A model generated the notes under the pieces. It was not told the origin of the DNA. It made no database searches and worked only from the letters and a program-made list of their open reading frames with translations. From the NCBI GenBank assembly GCA_023511725.1, contig JAIMAY010000021.1, positions 1 through 52,548 on the forward strand: a stretch of DNA of 52,548 nucleotides, in the 5' to 3' direction. Both the position numbers and the translations under genes were made by a program. Positions 9,012 through 16,172 of the stretch are shown piece by piece. How positions within the stretch are numbered: position 1 is the stretch's first letter; every line of letters begins with the position of its first letter. Source of the DNA: Alicyclobacillus sp. GTDB lineage: Bacteria > Bacillota > Bacilli > Alicyclobacillales > Alicyclobacillaceae.

Positions 9012-9027
9012 TCTGTTGCATAACAGA
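9012..9027. promoter_or_regulatory. Dyad upstream of aceA (inner)
   Basis: TCTGTT-GCAT-AACAGA is a perfect inverted repeat with 6-base arms, about 50 bases upstream of the aceA start and just downstream of its likely -10. An operator at this place would block early transcription. The regulator is unknown. Confidence 0.4.
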
Positions 9028-9042
9028 TGTTTTTCTTTTGCT

Positions 9043-9056
9043 TGTATTGTAATACA
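9043..9056. promoter_or_regulatory. Dyad overlapping the likely aceA -10 box
   Basis: TGTATT-GT-AATACA is a perfect inverted repeat. On the minus strand it contains TACAAT (9051-9046), a good -10 hexamer for aceA. No convincing -35 is found 16-18 bases further upstream, which would fit an activator-dependent or tightly repressed promoter. Confidence 0.45.
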
Positions 9057-9205
9057 GTCCCGGCGAACGGAAGGCTGTACTTTGTGACAATTTCGTGTCA
9101 AGAATGTAGGTCCATCATGCCTGGCCATGTCCGCGCAGCGCTGGCATTTTTCGCCTGCCAATCCATACTAAGGAGCGTCATCGACTCGAGCTGAGGGTGA
9201 AGTGC

Positions 9206-9352
9206 ATGGTGAAGGACAATCCAAACGAGGGACTGGCCAAGGTCTACTGGGTGATTGGGATCATCGTGATCGGCCTGCTGGTGCTGGCAGGCATTCTGTG
9301 GTGGTACGACGCCTACCTGCTCCATGAGGTGGCCGAGCATGGCGGCCATTGA
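9206..9352 (+). CDS. 48-residue single-pass membrane protein before the quinol oxidase operon
   Basis: This short frame encodes a polar N-terminus (MVKDNPNEGLAKVYW), one long hydrophobic helix (about residues 14-34, Ile/Val/Leu-rich, ending LWWYDAYLL) and a His-rich tail (HEVAEHGGH). The ATG has GAGGGTGAAG upstream, and the stop lies 28 bases before qoxA, so it is probably the first gene of the oxidase transcript. Position, size and topology resemble the tiny single-helix accessory subunits of some heme-copper oxidases, such as the CoxIIa type, but identity is not visible by eye. The coding potential is supported by clean hydrophobic periodicity and spacing. Confidence 0.65.
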   Translation: MVKDNPNEGLAKVYWVIGIIVIGLLVLAGILWWYDAYLLHEVAEHGGH

Positions 9353-9380
9353 TGCAGCCTGTGAGGGAGGGAGACGACGT

Positions 9381-10271
9381 ATGCCGAACAGATCTGGGCG
9401 GTGGCTGCGTTGGATCGGCTGGCTCGGTGGCTGCCTGGTCGTGACGGGCTGTTCGCCGGAACAGATTGTGGTCTTCCATCCGGCCGGGCCCGTGGCGGCG
9501 ACGGAGGAGCGGCTGATCTGGACAAGCATCGCGCTCGTGTCCGTGGTGGTCGTCCCGGTCATCGCCTTGATGTTTTACATCGTCGCGCGCTACCGGGATC
9601 GGCCAAACAACAATGCGCCATACCGGCCCAAGTGGTCAGAGAGCAAAACGCTCGAGATCATCTGGTGGGGGATTCCCATTGTCATCATCGGTATCCTGGC
9701 GACCTTCACCGTGCGCGATACGTTTGCGCTGACGCGACCGCCGGAGAAGGTGTCATCACCGCTCACCGTACAGGTGACTTCACTCGACTGGAAGTGGCTG
9801 TTTCAGTACCCGGACCACGGCGTTGCCACCGTCAACTACTGCGAAATCCCGGTGGGTCGCCCGGTGCAGTTCATTCTGACGTCCAATGCGCCGATGAACT
9901 CCTTTTGGGTGCCGCAGCTTGGGGGTCAGGAGTATACCATGCCGGGCATGGCGATGCGTCTTTGGCTGCAGGCGGACAAGCCAGGCGTGTACACCGGTCG
10001 AGGAGCCAACTTTTCCGGTCGCGGCTACGCCCACATGACGTTCCGCGTCGTGGCCGTCTCGGATGATGAGTTCAATCGGTGGGCGGCGAAAGTGAAGCAA
10101 ACGGCACCGCCCTTGACCGAAGACGGCTATCGAAAGCTCGTGGCACAGGGCATCTCGCCTGAACTCTCGTTTTCTTCCTATCCGAAGGGTTTGTTTGAGG
10201 ACACCATCATGATGGAGGGTGGCATGTATATGAAGCATGACATGTCCATTCTCGGTCATGAGAAGACGTGA
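9381..10271 (+). CDS. qoxA: Quinol oxidase subunit II
   Basis: QoxA is subunit II of a heme-copper quinol oxidase, exposing a cupredoxin-like domain outside the membrane. The 296-residue protein begins with a lipoprotein signal (VTGC, lipidated Cys24), followed by two transmembrane helices (about residues 48-70 and 90-112) and the cupredoxin domain. The CuA-binding Cys and His residues of cytochrome c oxidases are absent; instead it has NSFWVPQLGGQEYTMPGM and GRGANFSGRGYAHMTF, typical of the quinol-oxidising branch. ATG was chosen for the GAGGGAGGGA site upstream. It is 22 bases before qoxB. Confidence 0.95.
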   Translation: MPNRSGRWLRWIGWLGGCLVVTGCSPEQIVVFHPAGPVAATEERLIWTSIALVSVVVVPVIALMFYIVARYRDRPNNNAPYRPKWSESKTLEIIWWGIPIVIIGILATFTVRDTFALTRPPEKVSSPLTVQVTSLDWKWLFQYPDHGVATVNYCEIPVGRPVQFILTSNAPMNSFWVPQLGGQEYTMPGMAMRLWLQADKPGVYTGRGANFSGRGYAHMTFRVVAVSDDEFNRWAAKVKQTAPPLTEDGYRKLVAQGISPELSFSSYPKGLFEDTIMMEGGMYMKHDMSILGHEKT

Positions 10272-10293
10272 CAGTTGAAGCGGACGTAGGCGT

Positions 10294-12261
10294 ATGCCTG
10301 TCGGGGTACAGAATTACACCACGCACTTTTTCGTGACGGGCGATCCGCTCATCTACGGCGTTGACGTCTCTATCATCCTCGTCAGCCTGGCCATCGTGTA
10401 CGTGCTGACACGGTATCGCAAGTGGGGTTGGCTGTGGCGCGAGTGGCTGACGACGGTGGATCACAAGCGGATTGGCATCATGTATCTGATTGCGGCGCTC
10501 CTGATGCTGTTCCGCGGTGGTGTGGACGGCCTCCTGATGCGAACGCAACTCGCGTGGCCCAACATGCACTTCCTGGAGGCTGAGCATTACAACCAGATTT
10601 TTACGACGCACGGCACCATCATGATCCTGTTCATGGCGATGCCCTTCATCTTCGCCATGTTCAACATCGCGGTGCCGCTGCAGATTGGCGCCCGCGACGT
10701 AGCGTTCCCGTACCTGAACGCCATCAGCTTCTGGCTGTTCTTCTTTGGGGCGCTGTTGTTCAATCACTCGTTTGTGATTGGGGGCTCGCCCGACGCCGGC
10801 TGGACGAGTTACCCACCGCTCGCGGATCTGCCGTTCAACCCCGGCCCAGGCGAGAACTATTACCTGCTGGGGCTGCAGATCTCCGGTATTGGCTCGATTG
10901 CGACGGGGATCAACTTCTTTGTGACCATCTTGAAGATGCGCGCACCGGGCATGACGCTCATGCGTATGCCGCTGTTCTGCTGGTCGGTGCTGGCGGCGTG
11001 TATCATCATCATCTTCGCGTTCCCCGTACTTACGGTGGCGCTTGCGCTGCTGCTCATCGACCGGATCGCCGGCGCACACTTCTTCACGATGTTTGACGGC
11101 GGCAACCCGATGATGTTTGTCAACATGTTCTGGATCTGGGGCCACCCTGAGGTGTACATCGTGGTCCTGCCAGCCTTCGGCATTTTTTCGGAGGTGGTGG
11201 CCACCTTCTCGCGTAAGCGCATCTTTGGCTATTCGTCCATGGTGGCTTCGATGCTCGCCATCGCCGTCATCAGCTACTTTACGTGGGTGCACCATTTCTT
11301 CACGATGGGCGCCGGGCCGGGGGTGAACAGCTTCTTCGCCGTGGCGACGATGATCATCGCCATCCCCACCGGTGTGAAGGTGTTCAACTGGCTGATGACG
11401 ATGTTCCAAGGGCGTATTCGCATTACGACGCCGATGTTGTGGACGCTGGGGTTCATCCCGAACTTCGCCATCGGTGGCGCCACGGGCGTAATGCTGTCAG
11501 TCGCTCCGGCGGATTATCAGTATCACAACAGCTACTTCCTGATAGCGCACTTTCACCAGGTGTTGATTGGCGGTACGGTCTACGGCATGCTCGCGGGCAT
11601 GTACTACTGGTGGCCGAAGATGTTCGGGTTCAAACTCGATGAGCGCTTGGGTAAGTGGGCGTTCTGGTTCTTCAACATCGGTTTCTATGTCTGCTTCCTG
11701 CCGCAGTACCTGGTCGGCTTCATGGGGATGACTCGGCGCGTGTACATCTATCCGCCGGGGCTGGGCTGGGAGATTCCGAACCTCATCTCCACCATCGGGG
11801 CGTATCTGATGGGCGTCGGTTTCATCCTCATCGTGGCGGACGTGGTGTACAGCATCCGCTATGGCGAACGCGACCTCACGGGCGATCCGTGGGATGGCCG
11901 CACCCTGGAATGGTCGCTGTCCTCACCGCCCCCCCACTATAACTTCGCGCGCATTCCGCGTGTGGATAGCCGCGATGCGTGGTGGGAGATGAAGCAGCGC
12001 CGCCAGCGCGGCGAGCCCATGGAGGAACCGGAGCCGCTTCGGCCCATCCATATGCCAAAAAACTCCGGCGTCCCTTTCATCCTGTGTGTGGCCTTTTTCG
12101 TGGCCGGGTTCGGCTTCGTGTTCAACTGGTACGTGTTCTCAGTCATCGGGCTGCTGACGGTCGCCATCTGTCTCTTTCACCGGTCCTTCGACTATGACAC
12201 CGACTACTACATCCCGGTGGAAGAACTCGAGCACCACGAAGCTGCACTGGGGAGGACGTGA
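10294..12261 (+). CDS. qoxB: Quinol oxidase subunit I
   Basis: QoxB is the catalytic subunit, reducing oxygen to water at a heme-CuB centre and pumping protons. In 655 residues all metal ligands are present: His106 and His421 for the low-spin heme, His419 for the high-spin heme, and His284, His333 and His334 for CuB, with Tyr288 in HPEVY as the cross-linked tyrosine. These positions match the numbering I recall for Escherichia coli CyoB. The protein is fully membrane-embedded with an extended C-terminal part after about residue 500, also usual for this branch. The site before the ATG is modest (GGACGTAGG). Confidence 0.97.
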   Translation: MPVGVQNYTTHFFVTGDPLIYGVDVSIILVSLAIVYVLTRYRKWGWLWREWLTTVDHKRIGIMYLIAALLMLFRGGVDGLLMRTQLAWPNMHFLEAEHYNQIFTTHGTIMILFMAMPFIFAMFNIAVPLQIGARDVAFPYLNAISFWLFFFGALLFNHSFVIGGSPDAGWTSYPPLADLPFNPGPGENYYLLGLQISGIGSIATGINFFVTILKMRAPGMTLMRMPLFCWSVLAACIIIIFAFPVLTVALALLLIDRIAGAHFFTMFDGGNPMMFVNMFWIWGHPEVYIVVLPAFGIFSEVVATFSRKRIFGYSSMVASMLAIAVISYFTWVHHFFTMGAGPGVNSFFAVATMIIAIPTGVKVFNWLMTMFQGRIRITTPMLWTLGFIPNFAIGGATGVMLSVAPADYQYHNSYFLIAHFHQVLIGGTVYGMLAGMYYWWPKMFGFKLDERLGKWAFWFFNIGFYVCFLPQYLVGFMGMTRRVYIYPPGLGWEIPNLISTIGAYLMGVGFILIVADVVYSIRYGERDLTGDPWDGRTLEWSLSSPPPHYNFARIPRVDSRDAWWEMKQRRQRGEPMEEPEPLRPIHMPKNSGVPFILCVAFFVAGFGFVFNWYVFSVIGLLTVAICLFHRSFDYDTDYYIPVEELEHHEAALGRT

Positions 12262-12264
12262 GGT

Positions 12265-12540
12265 ATGGAGGCTGTCCACGGAGATCTGCACACCGCGGCC
12301 GTACGCGATGTGCCGCTGGAACACACGACGGAGGACGGTCAACTGCGAATCTTCGGATTCTGGATCTTCATCGTATCGGACCTGATCCTCTTCTCGACCC
12401 TGTTCGCGACGTTTGCCGTGCTCCGAACGCATGTGGCGGGAGGACCCGGTCCGGCACAACTGTTTGATGTGGGAGCGTTCACCGCAGAGACGCTGATCCT
12501 GTTGATTTTCACCGTGGTCTATCTGCCGGGGGTGATGTAG
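12265..12540 (+). CDS. qoxC: Quinol oxidase subunit III, internally deleted
   Basis: Subunit III normally has about 200 residues and five helices; this frame has only 91. The N-terminal part is normal: a polar leader, IFGFWIFIVSDLILFSTLFAT (helix I), VLRTHVAGGPG and FDVGAFTAETLILL (start of helix II). It then jumps straight to IFTVVYLPGVM, which corresponds to the extreme C-terminus of the family (CyoC ends VFTVVYLMGAM). About 110 residues, covering the rest of helix II to most of helix V, are missing in frame, and start, stop and operon spacing are intact. Alternatives are a reduced natural form, a strain-specific deletion, or an assembly collapse. It begins 3 bases after qoxB. Confidence 0.85.
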   Translation: MEAVHGDLHTAAVRDVPLEHTTEDGQLRIFGFWIFIVSDLILFSTLFATFAVLRTHVAGGPGPAQLFDVGAFTAETLILLIFTVVYLPGVM

Positions 12541-12542
12541 AC

Positions 12543-12872
12543 ATGGCGCACACGTCGGAAGGTGCAGCGCGTCACGCAGCGTCCGGGCCGCCCTGGATGC
12601 ACATCATCGGTTTCGTGCTGTCGATTGTTTTGACGCTCGCGGCACTGTGGTTGGTGCTTGGACACGCGATGCGACCGGCCCCGCTGTTTTTCACCATCAT
12701 GGTGCTGGCGGTGCTGCAGATTGCGGTGCAGTTGTTCTTCTTCATGCACATTACCGAGAGTTACGGGCCGGCATGGCACGTTTGGATGCTGGCGCTCGGC
12801 GTTGTGCTGGTCGTTGCCATCGTGGCCGGTTCCATCTGGATCATGACATTCGGCGGCGATGTTGCGTATTAA
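12543..12872 (+). CDS. qoxD: Quinol oxidase subunit IV
   Basis: QoxD is the small assembly and stability subunit of the quinol oxidase. The 109 residues contain three hydrophobic helices with the family pattern (MHIIGFVLSIVLTLAALWLV, FFTIMVLAVLQIAVQLFFFMH and a C-terminal helix). FFMHI after helix II is typical of subunit IV. Its ribosome site (GGGGGTGATG) lies inside the end of qoxC, so the two are coupled. It is the last gene of the operon; hairpins separate it from the convergent transporter. Confidence 0.93.
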   Translation: MAHTSEGAARHAASGPPWMHIIGFVLSIVLTLAALWLVLGHAMRPAPLFFTIMVLAVLQIAVQLFFFMHITESYGPAWHVWMLALGVVLVVAIVAGSIWIMTFGGDVAY

Positions 12873-12881
12873 TGAGCGTGA

Positions 12882-12931
12882 ACCTCGGCGTGCGAGGTCA
12901 GCCGATGACGTGGGTGGGTCGCGCGCGACCC
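12882..12931. terminator. Pair of hairpins between convergent qoxD and the MFS gene
   Basis: ACCTCG-GCGTG-CGAGGT (12882-12898) and the palindrome GGGTCGCGCGCGACCC (12916-12931) fill the 64-base convergent gap. Neither has a T run, so bidirectional termination is inferred from placement. Confidence 0.45.
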
Positions 12932-12936
12932 TCGGG

Positions 12937-14163
12937 TCACGACGGCTTCACCACGGAGGCCACCGGCCGCCGCGTCGGCCTGCCGACGCTCCGCCTGCGG
13001 ATCACGTACAAGAAACAACCCATGGCCATCACGGAACTCACGCAACACATCCAGTACATCGGCGTGGGCCCGCCCCAGTGGAACAGCCAGCCGTTGACGA
13101 GATTGCCGATGATCCCGGCAAAGCTGGTACAGACCATGTTGAAGAGGCTTTGCGCGGTCCCCTGAATCTCCCGCCGTGCGGTCTGGGCCACGTAGTCGAC
13201 AGCGGCCACATAGAAGAACCCGAACGACGCGCCGTGCAACACCTGGATGGCAATCGCGACCCACGGGATGGGCAGGCAAGCTTGCACACCCCAGCGCACG
13301 ACATAAAACAGCGCCGCCAAAAACATTGTTCGTTCTCTCCCCAGGCGCCGCATGACGGAAGCTGCGGCCAGCATGGCCGGCACGTTCATGGCGGACGCGA
13401 GGAGAAAGGCGACGCCGGTTTCCTGAGGCGTTCCACCGATGGAACGAAGCGCCAGGGCAAAATACGTGTTGAATGCAGTGAGTGTTTGGCTCACTAGCAA
13501 TCCGCCCAAGAGAAAGACGAGAAATCTCCGCGAGAACAGCAACTCCTTCACGCCTTCACCCAACTTGGCCGGAAGCGTCAGATCCATGTCGGATACGGGC
13601 AGCATCGCCGCCAGGCAGGCTGCGCCGAGGGAGCACACCGCGAAAGGAATCCATAGAGAGTGGATGGGCAGGCGTGCCACGTACCAGCCGGCGGCAAACG
13701 CCCCGAGCGCGAACCCCAGGCTCCCGAAGCAACGGATGGTCCCGTAGGATGTCCGGTGTGCATGGGCTGTGGCCACGGCGTACTGATCGGCGATGGGCGT
13801 CTGAGGAACGGAGAAGACCGTGGAAACCACATTGACGAGCACAAGCACCCCCAACCAAGGGGCATTGTACGCGGCGCTGATCACGGCCGGCACGACGGTG
13901 CTGAGGAGCAGGGTGGGGCGCGTCCAATGGAACCGGTCCACGAGCCAACCCCAGAGTGGCTGCGTGAGGATGGCTACCATCGTTCCCACCGCCATGACTT
14001 CGCCGATCTCGCCACTGGTGTACCCATCCTTCGCCAGCCACAGGGACAGGTATGGCACCCAAACGCCACCCGACAACCCGGTCATCAGGTAGAACCACCG
14101 CAGTAGCCACAACGGTTGACATCTCGCCGTGAGCAGCAACGCCGTTTCGCCGCCTTCCATCAT
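12937..14163 (-). CDS. MFS transporter, LacY-like (MFS_1_like) type
   Basis: This is a 408-residue major facilitator protein with about twelve hydrophobic helices. The N-terminal region (WLLRWFYLMTGLSGGVWVPYLSLWL), the loop WGWLVDRFHWTRP between helices II and III, and later GRERTMFLAALFYVVRWG resemble the subgroup related to sugar and nucleoside proton symporters. The substrate cannot be read from the sequence. It stands alone between convergent qoxD and divergent gerE. The first of two adjacent ATGs was chosen; neither has a strong ribosome site, and an in-frame TTG eleven codons upstream is possible. Confidence 0.85.
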   Translation of the reverse strand: MMEGGETALLLTARCQPLWLLRWFYLMTGLSGGVWVPYLSLWLAKDGYTSGEIGEVMAVGTMVAILTQPLWGWLVDRFHWTRPTLLLSTVVPAVISAAYNAPWLGVLVLVNVVSTVFSVPQTPIADQYAVATAHAHRTSYGTIRCFGSLGFALGAFAAGWYVARLPIHSLWIPFAVCSLGAACLAAMLPVSDMDLTLPAKLGEGVKELLFSRRFLVFLLGGLLVSQTLTAFNTYFALALRSIGGTPQETGVAFLLASAMNVPAMLAAASVMRRLGRERTMFLAALFYVVRWGVQACLPIPWVAIAIQVLHGASFGFFYVAAVDYVAQTARREIQGTAQSLFNMVCTSFAGIIGNLVNGWLFHWGGPTPMYWMCCVSSVMAMGCFLYVIRRRSVGRPTRRPVASVVKPS

Positions 14164-14348
14164 GTCGTTTTCGCCATGCCGTGAGCTGCGCCTCAAGGAC
14201 TGATCACACCCATCATCGTATCACGGCGCCAGGCTGCGTGGGCCGAATTTTTTCGAATGGCGAAACACCGGCGGTGCACGAGGTCGTCTCCCGCCCAATT
14301 TGTGTCCGCCGGGACGTGCGCCCATGCCCCAAGTCACCCCGTGTTCGC

Positions 14349-14376
14349 ACGCGCCTGTGCGGGGTGTCATACAATA
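14349..14376 (+). promoter_or_regulatory. Putative sigma-K promoter of gerE
   Basis: AC at 14349-14350, a 17-base spacer and CATACAATA at 14368-14376 fit the known sigma-K consensus (AC, 16-17 bases, CATANNNTA). It lies about 50 bases upstream of gerE, which is sigma-K-transcribed in Bacillus subtilis. Confidence 0.65.
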
Positions 14377-14426
14377 CCCTGACTGTATCCCATCTTGTAG
14401 TCCGGCCGACAAGGAGGGATCGGGGG

Positions 14427-14654
14427 ATGTCATCCGGCAAGGACACGCGCGCAAAGTCACTGTTGACCAACCGGGAACGGGAGGTCTTCGAACTCTTGGT
14501 CCAAGACAAGACGACCAAAGAGATCGCCGCGCACCTGTATGTGAGTGAAAAGACGGTGCGTAACCATATCTCGAATGTGATGAAGAAACTCAACGTCAAA
14601 GGCCGCTCCCAGGCGGTCGTGGAGCTCGTGCGACTGGGCGAACTCAATATCTGA
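14427..14654 (+). CDS. gerE: Late mother-cell sporulation regulator GerE
   Basis: GerE is a small DNA-binding protein of the LuxR/FixJ helix-turn-helix type that adjusts late coat-gene expression in the mother cell. The 75 residues are a stand-alone LuxR-type HTH domain (LTNREREVFELLVQDKTTKE, then EIAAHLYVSEKTVRNH) with no receiver domain, matching the usual length of 74. AAGGAGGGATC precedes the ATG. It has its own sigma-K-like promoter and its own terminator. Its neighbourhood (marR, murI, rdgB downstream) is that of gerE in Bacillus. Confidence 0.95.
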   Translation: MSSGKDTRAKSLLTNREREVFELLVQDKTTKEIAAHLYVSEKTVRNHISNVMKKLNVKGRSQAVVELVRLGELNI

Positions 14655-14662
14655 GTTCGCCA

Positions 14663-14689
14663 CCCCTACCGCTGGCGTAGGGGGTTTTT
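14663..14689 (+). terminator. Intrinsic terminator of gerE
   Basis: CCCCTAC and GTAGGGG form a 7-bp stem with a seven-base loop, followed by G and five T residues, nine bases after the gerE stop. Confidence 0.85.
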
Positions 14690-14702
14690 CCTTGCCGTGA
14701 GG

Positions 14703-14718
14703 CTGGGCGTTTGCCCAG
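14703..14718. repeat. Small dyad upstream of the MarR gene
   Basis: CTGGGC-GTTT-GCCCAG is a perfect 6-bp inverted repeat about 20 bases upstream of the MarR -35 box. It could be a second weak terminator stem for gerE or a regulator site. Confidence 0.35.
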
Positions 14719-14737
14719 GGTGGGGTCGGCCGGATGA

Positions 14738-14767
14738 TTGACGCGAGAAAATGCCCGGTGTTACAAT
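14738..14767 (+). promoter_or_regulatory. Sigma-A promoter of the marR-murI group
   Basis: TTGACG and TACAAT, each five of six to consensus, are separated by 18 bases. A start near 14774 rules out the ATG at 14734 as the MarR start codon. Confidence 0.7.
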
Positions 14768-14802
14768 GCGGACGAGTTACGTCGGGTCACGGGGTGTCGT
14801 GG

Positions 14803-15243
14803 GTGGCTGGTGCATTTCCCGATGAAGTGGTGGAGATTGAGCAACTCTTGCGCAAAGTCGCGGGTGTCGTGCGGCGGCGGGGACGGATGCTGCTCGAGAA
14901 GTACAGTGTCACGCCGCCTCAGTTCGATGCGCTCATGATCCTCAAGAATGAGGGCGAGTTGACGATTGGAGATTTGAGCAACCGATTGTACCTGGCGTAC
15001 AGCACCACCACGGACCTGGTGGACAGGCTTGAGCGCCTCGGCTATGTCGCGCGTCGGCGGGATGAGAGCGACCGGCGAGTGGTGCGGGTCGTGATGCAGC
15101 CAGCCGGATGGGATATCATCGAGCGGGTGTTGGATGCCCGGCGCGCCTATCTTGCCTCTATTCTGGAACCGCTCAGCGAAGATGAGAAACGTGAGATTCT
15201 GCGGGTGCTGGCGTTGTTGGACAGAAGAATGGACGAGGCCTGA
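14803..15243 (+). CDS. MarR-family transcriptional regulator (YsmB-like)
   Basis: This winged-helix regulator has the MarR layout: N-terminal dimer helix (EIEQLLRKVAGVVRRRGR), TPPQFDALMIL, recognition region LTIGDLSNRLYLAYSTTTDL, wing with RRDESDRRVVRV, and a C-terminal dimerisation helix. It matches Bacillus YsmB in position and in the length obtained from this start (146 residues). The start codon is uncertain: the ATG at 14734 lies in the promoter, while in-frame GTGs exist at 14794, 14803, 14827 and 14830. The one chosen has GGGGTG upstream. The ligand and targets are not evident. Confidence 0.85.
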   Translation: MAGAFPDEVVEIEQLLRKVAGVVRRRGRMLLEKYSVTPPQFDALMILKNEGELTIGDLSNRLYLAYSTTTDLVDRLERLGYVARRRDESDRRVVRVVMQPAGWDIIERVLDARRAYLASILEPLSEDEKREILRVLALLDRRMDEA

Positions 15244-15300
15244 CGCATTCAGCGCAGGCTTTCTTTATTTCTAAGATTGGCTGTGTGGGGGCATGATGGG

Positions 15301-16140
15301 ATGGATGGAATCACCATCGGCATTTTCGACTCCGGGATAGGCGGATTGACCGTGGCACGGGCCGTGCACGAGGCGATCCCGAACGCGCGCCTCATCTACT
15401 TCGGGGACACGGCGCGCTGCCCTTACGGGGACAGGAGCCCAGCGGAGGTTCGGACGTTTGCGCTCCAGATTGCGCGCTTGCTGAGCAACTTCAGCGTGGA
15501 CCTGATGGTGGTGGCGTGCAACACGGCGACCGCGGTGGCGCTCGACGACCTCCGCCAGCGCTGCAACGTGCCGGTACTCGGCGTCATTGAGCCGGGTGCA
15601 CGGGCCGCGGTTCGCTCCGGTGCCGCGCGAATTGGCGTGATCGGCACGGTGGTCACGATTGCCAGCGGCGCGTATGAGCAGGCCATTCATCGCATCGCTC
15701 CCGAGGCTCAGGTGTTCGGTCGCGCATGTCCGGCCTTCGTTCCGCTCGTGGAACAGGGCAAACTGGACGGGCCGGACGTGGAGCAGATTGTGCGCGAGTC
15801 CTTGGCTCCTTTGTTGGACGCGGGTGTGGAGGCGTTGATCCTGGGCTGCACGCACTATCCGCTCTTACAATCTGTGATTCAGCGCGTGGCGGGGCCGCAC
15901 GTTCGAGTCATCTCATCCGCTGCGGAGACAGCGGCGGAGGTGGCGGCGAGGTGTTATGAGGGTTTCGGTACATCGCGAGCAAGCCTCGCGAGACCGTGGC
16001 ATCTGTTTATGACTAGCGGTGCACCCGAGCGGATGCGGCATGCCTTGCGCGACTGGTTCCAGTGGGATGAGGCCGTGGGGGTTCGCATTGTGCACGTCTC
16101 CACGGACGCTTTGGCCGTTGTGGGTGCCCAGGATGTCTGA
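15301..16140 (+). CDS. murI: Glutamate racemase
   Basis: MurI (RacE) interconverts L- and D-glutamate, supplying D-glutamate for peptidoglycan. The 279 residues show the N-terminal IGIFDSGIGGLTV motif, YFGDTARCPYGDRS, and the two catalytic cysteines in ACNTAT (Cys73) and GCTHYPLL (Cys183). The length is normal. The ATG was chosen because GGGGG lies about ten bases upstream and the conserved domain starts four residues later; a TTG eight codons upstream is possible. rdgB follows closely. In Bacillus subtilis gerM and rph lie between these genes; here they are absent. Confidence 0.96.
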   Translation: MDGITIGIFDSGIGGLTVARAVHEAIPNARLIYFGDTARCPYGDRSPAEVRTFALQIARLLSNFSVDLMVVACNTATAVALDDLRQRCNVPVLGVIEPGARAAVRSGAARIGVIGTVVTIASGAYEQAIHRIAPEAQVFGRACPAFVPLVEQGKLDGPDVEQIVRESLAPLLDAGVEALILGCTHYPLLQSVIQRVAGPHVRVISSAAETAAEVAARCYEGFGTSRASLARPWHLFMTSGAPERMRHALRDWFQWDEAVGVRIVHVSTDALAVVGAQDV

Positions 16141-16172
16141 TAGGGATGCAGTGCACGCGGGAGGCAAAAGGC

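Noticed and set aside
9381-10271. Cytochrome c oxidase subunit II (ctaC)
   Set aside because: The CuA ligands (two Cys, two His, Met in the C-terminal domain) are absent and the sequence carries quinol-oxidase motifs, so it is a quinol oxidase subunit.
12265-12540. An ordinary complete small subunit of the oxidase
   Set aside because: Both ends match a 200-residue subunit III, so it is a shortened subunit III and not a distinct short subunit.
14734-14802. N-terminal extension of the MarR regulator from ATG 14734
   Set aside because: The ATG lies upstream of and within a good sigma-A promoter (TTGACG-N18-TACAAT), so it would not be transcribed from it.
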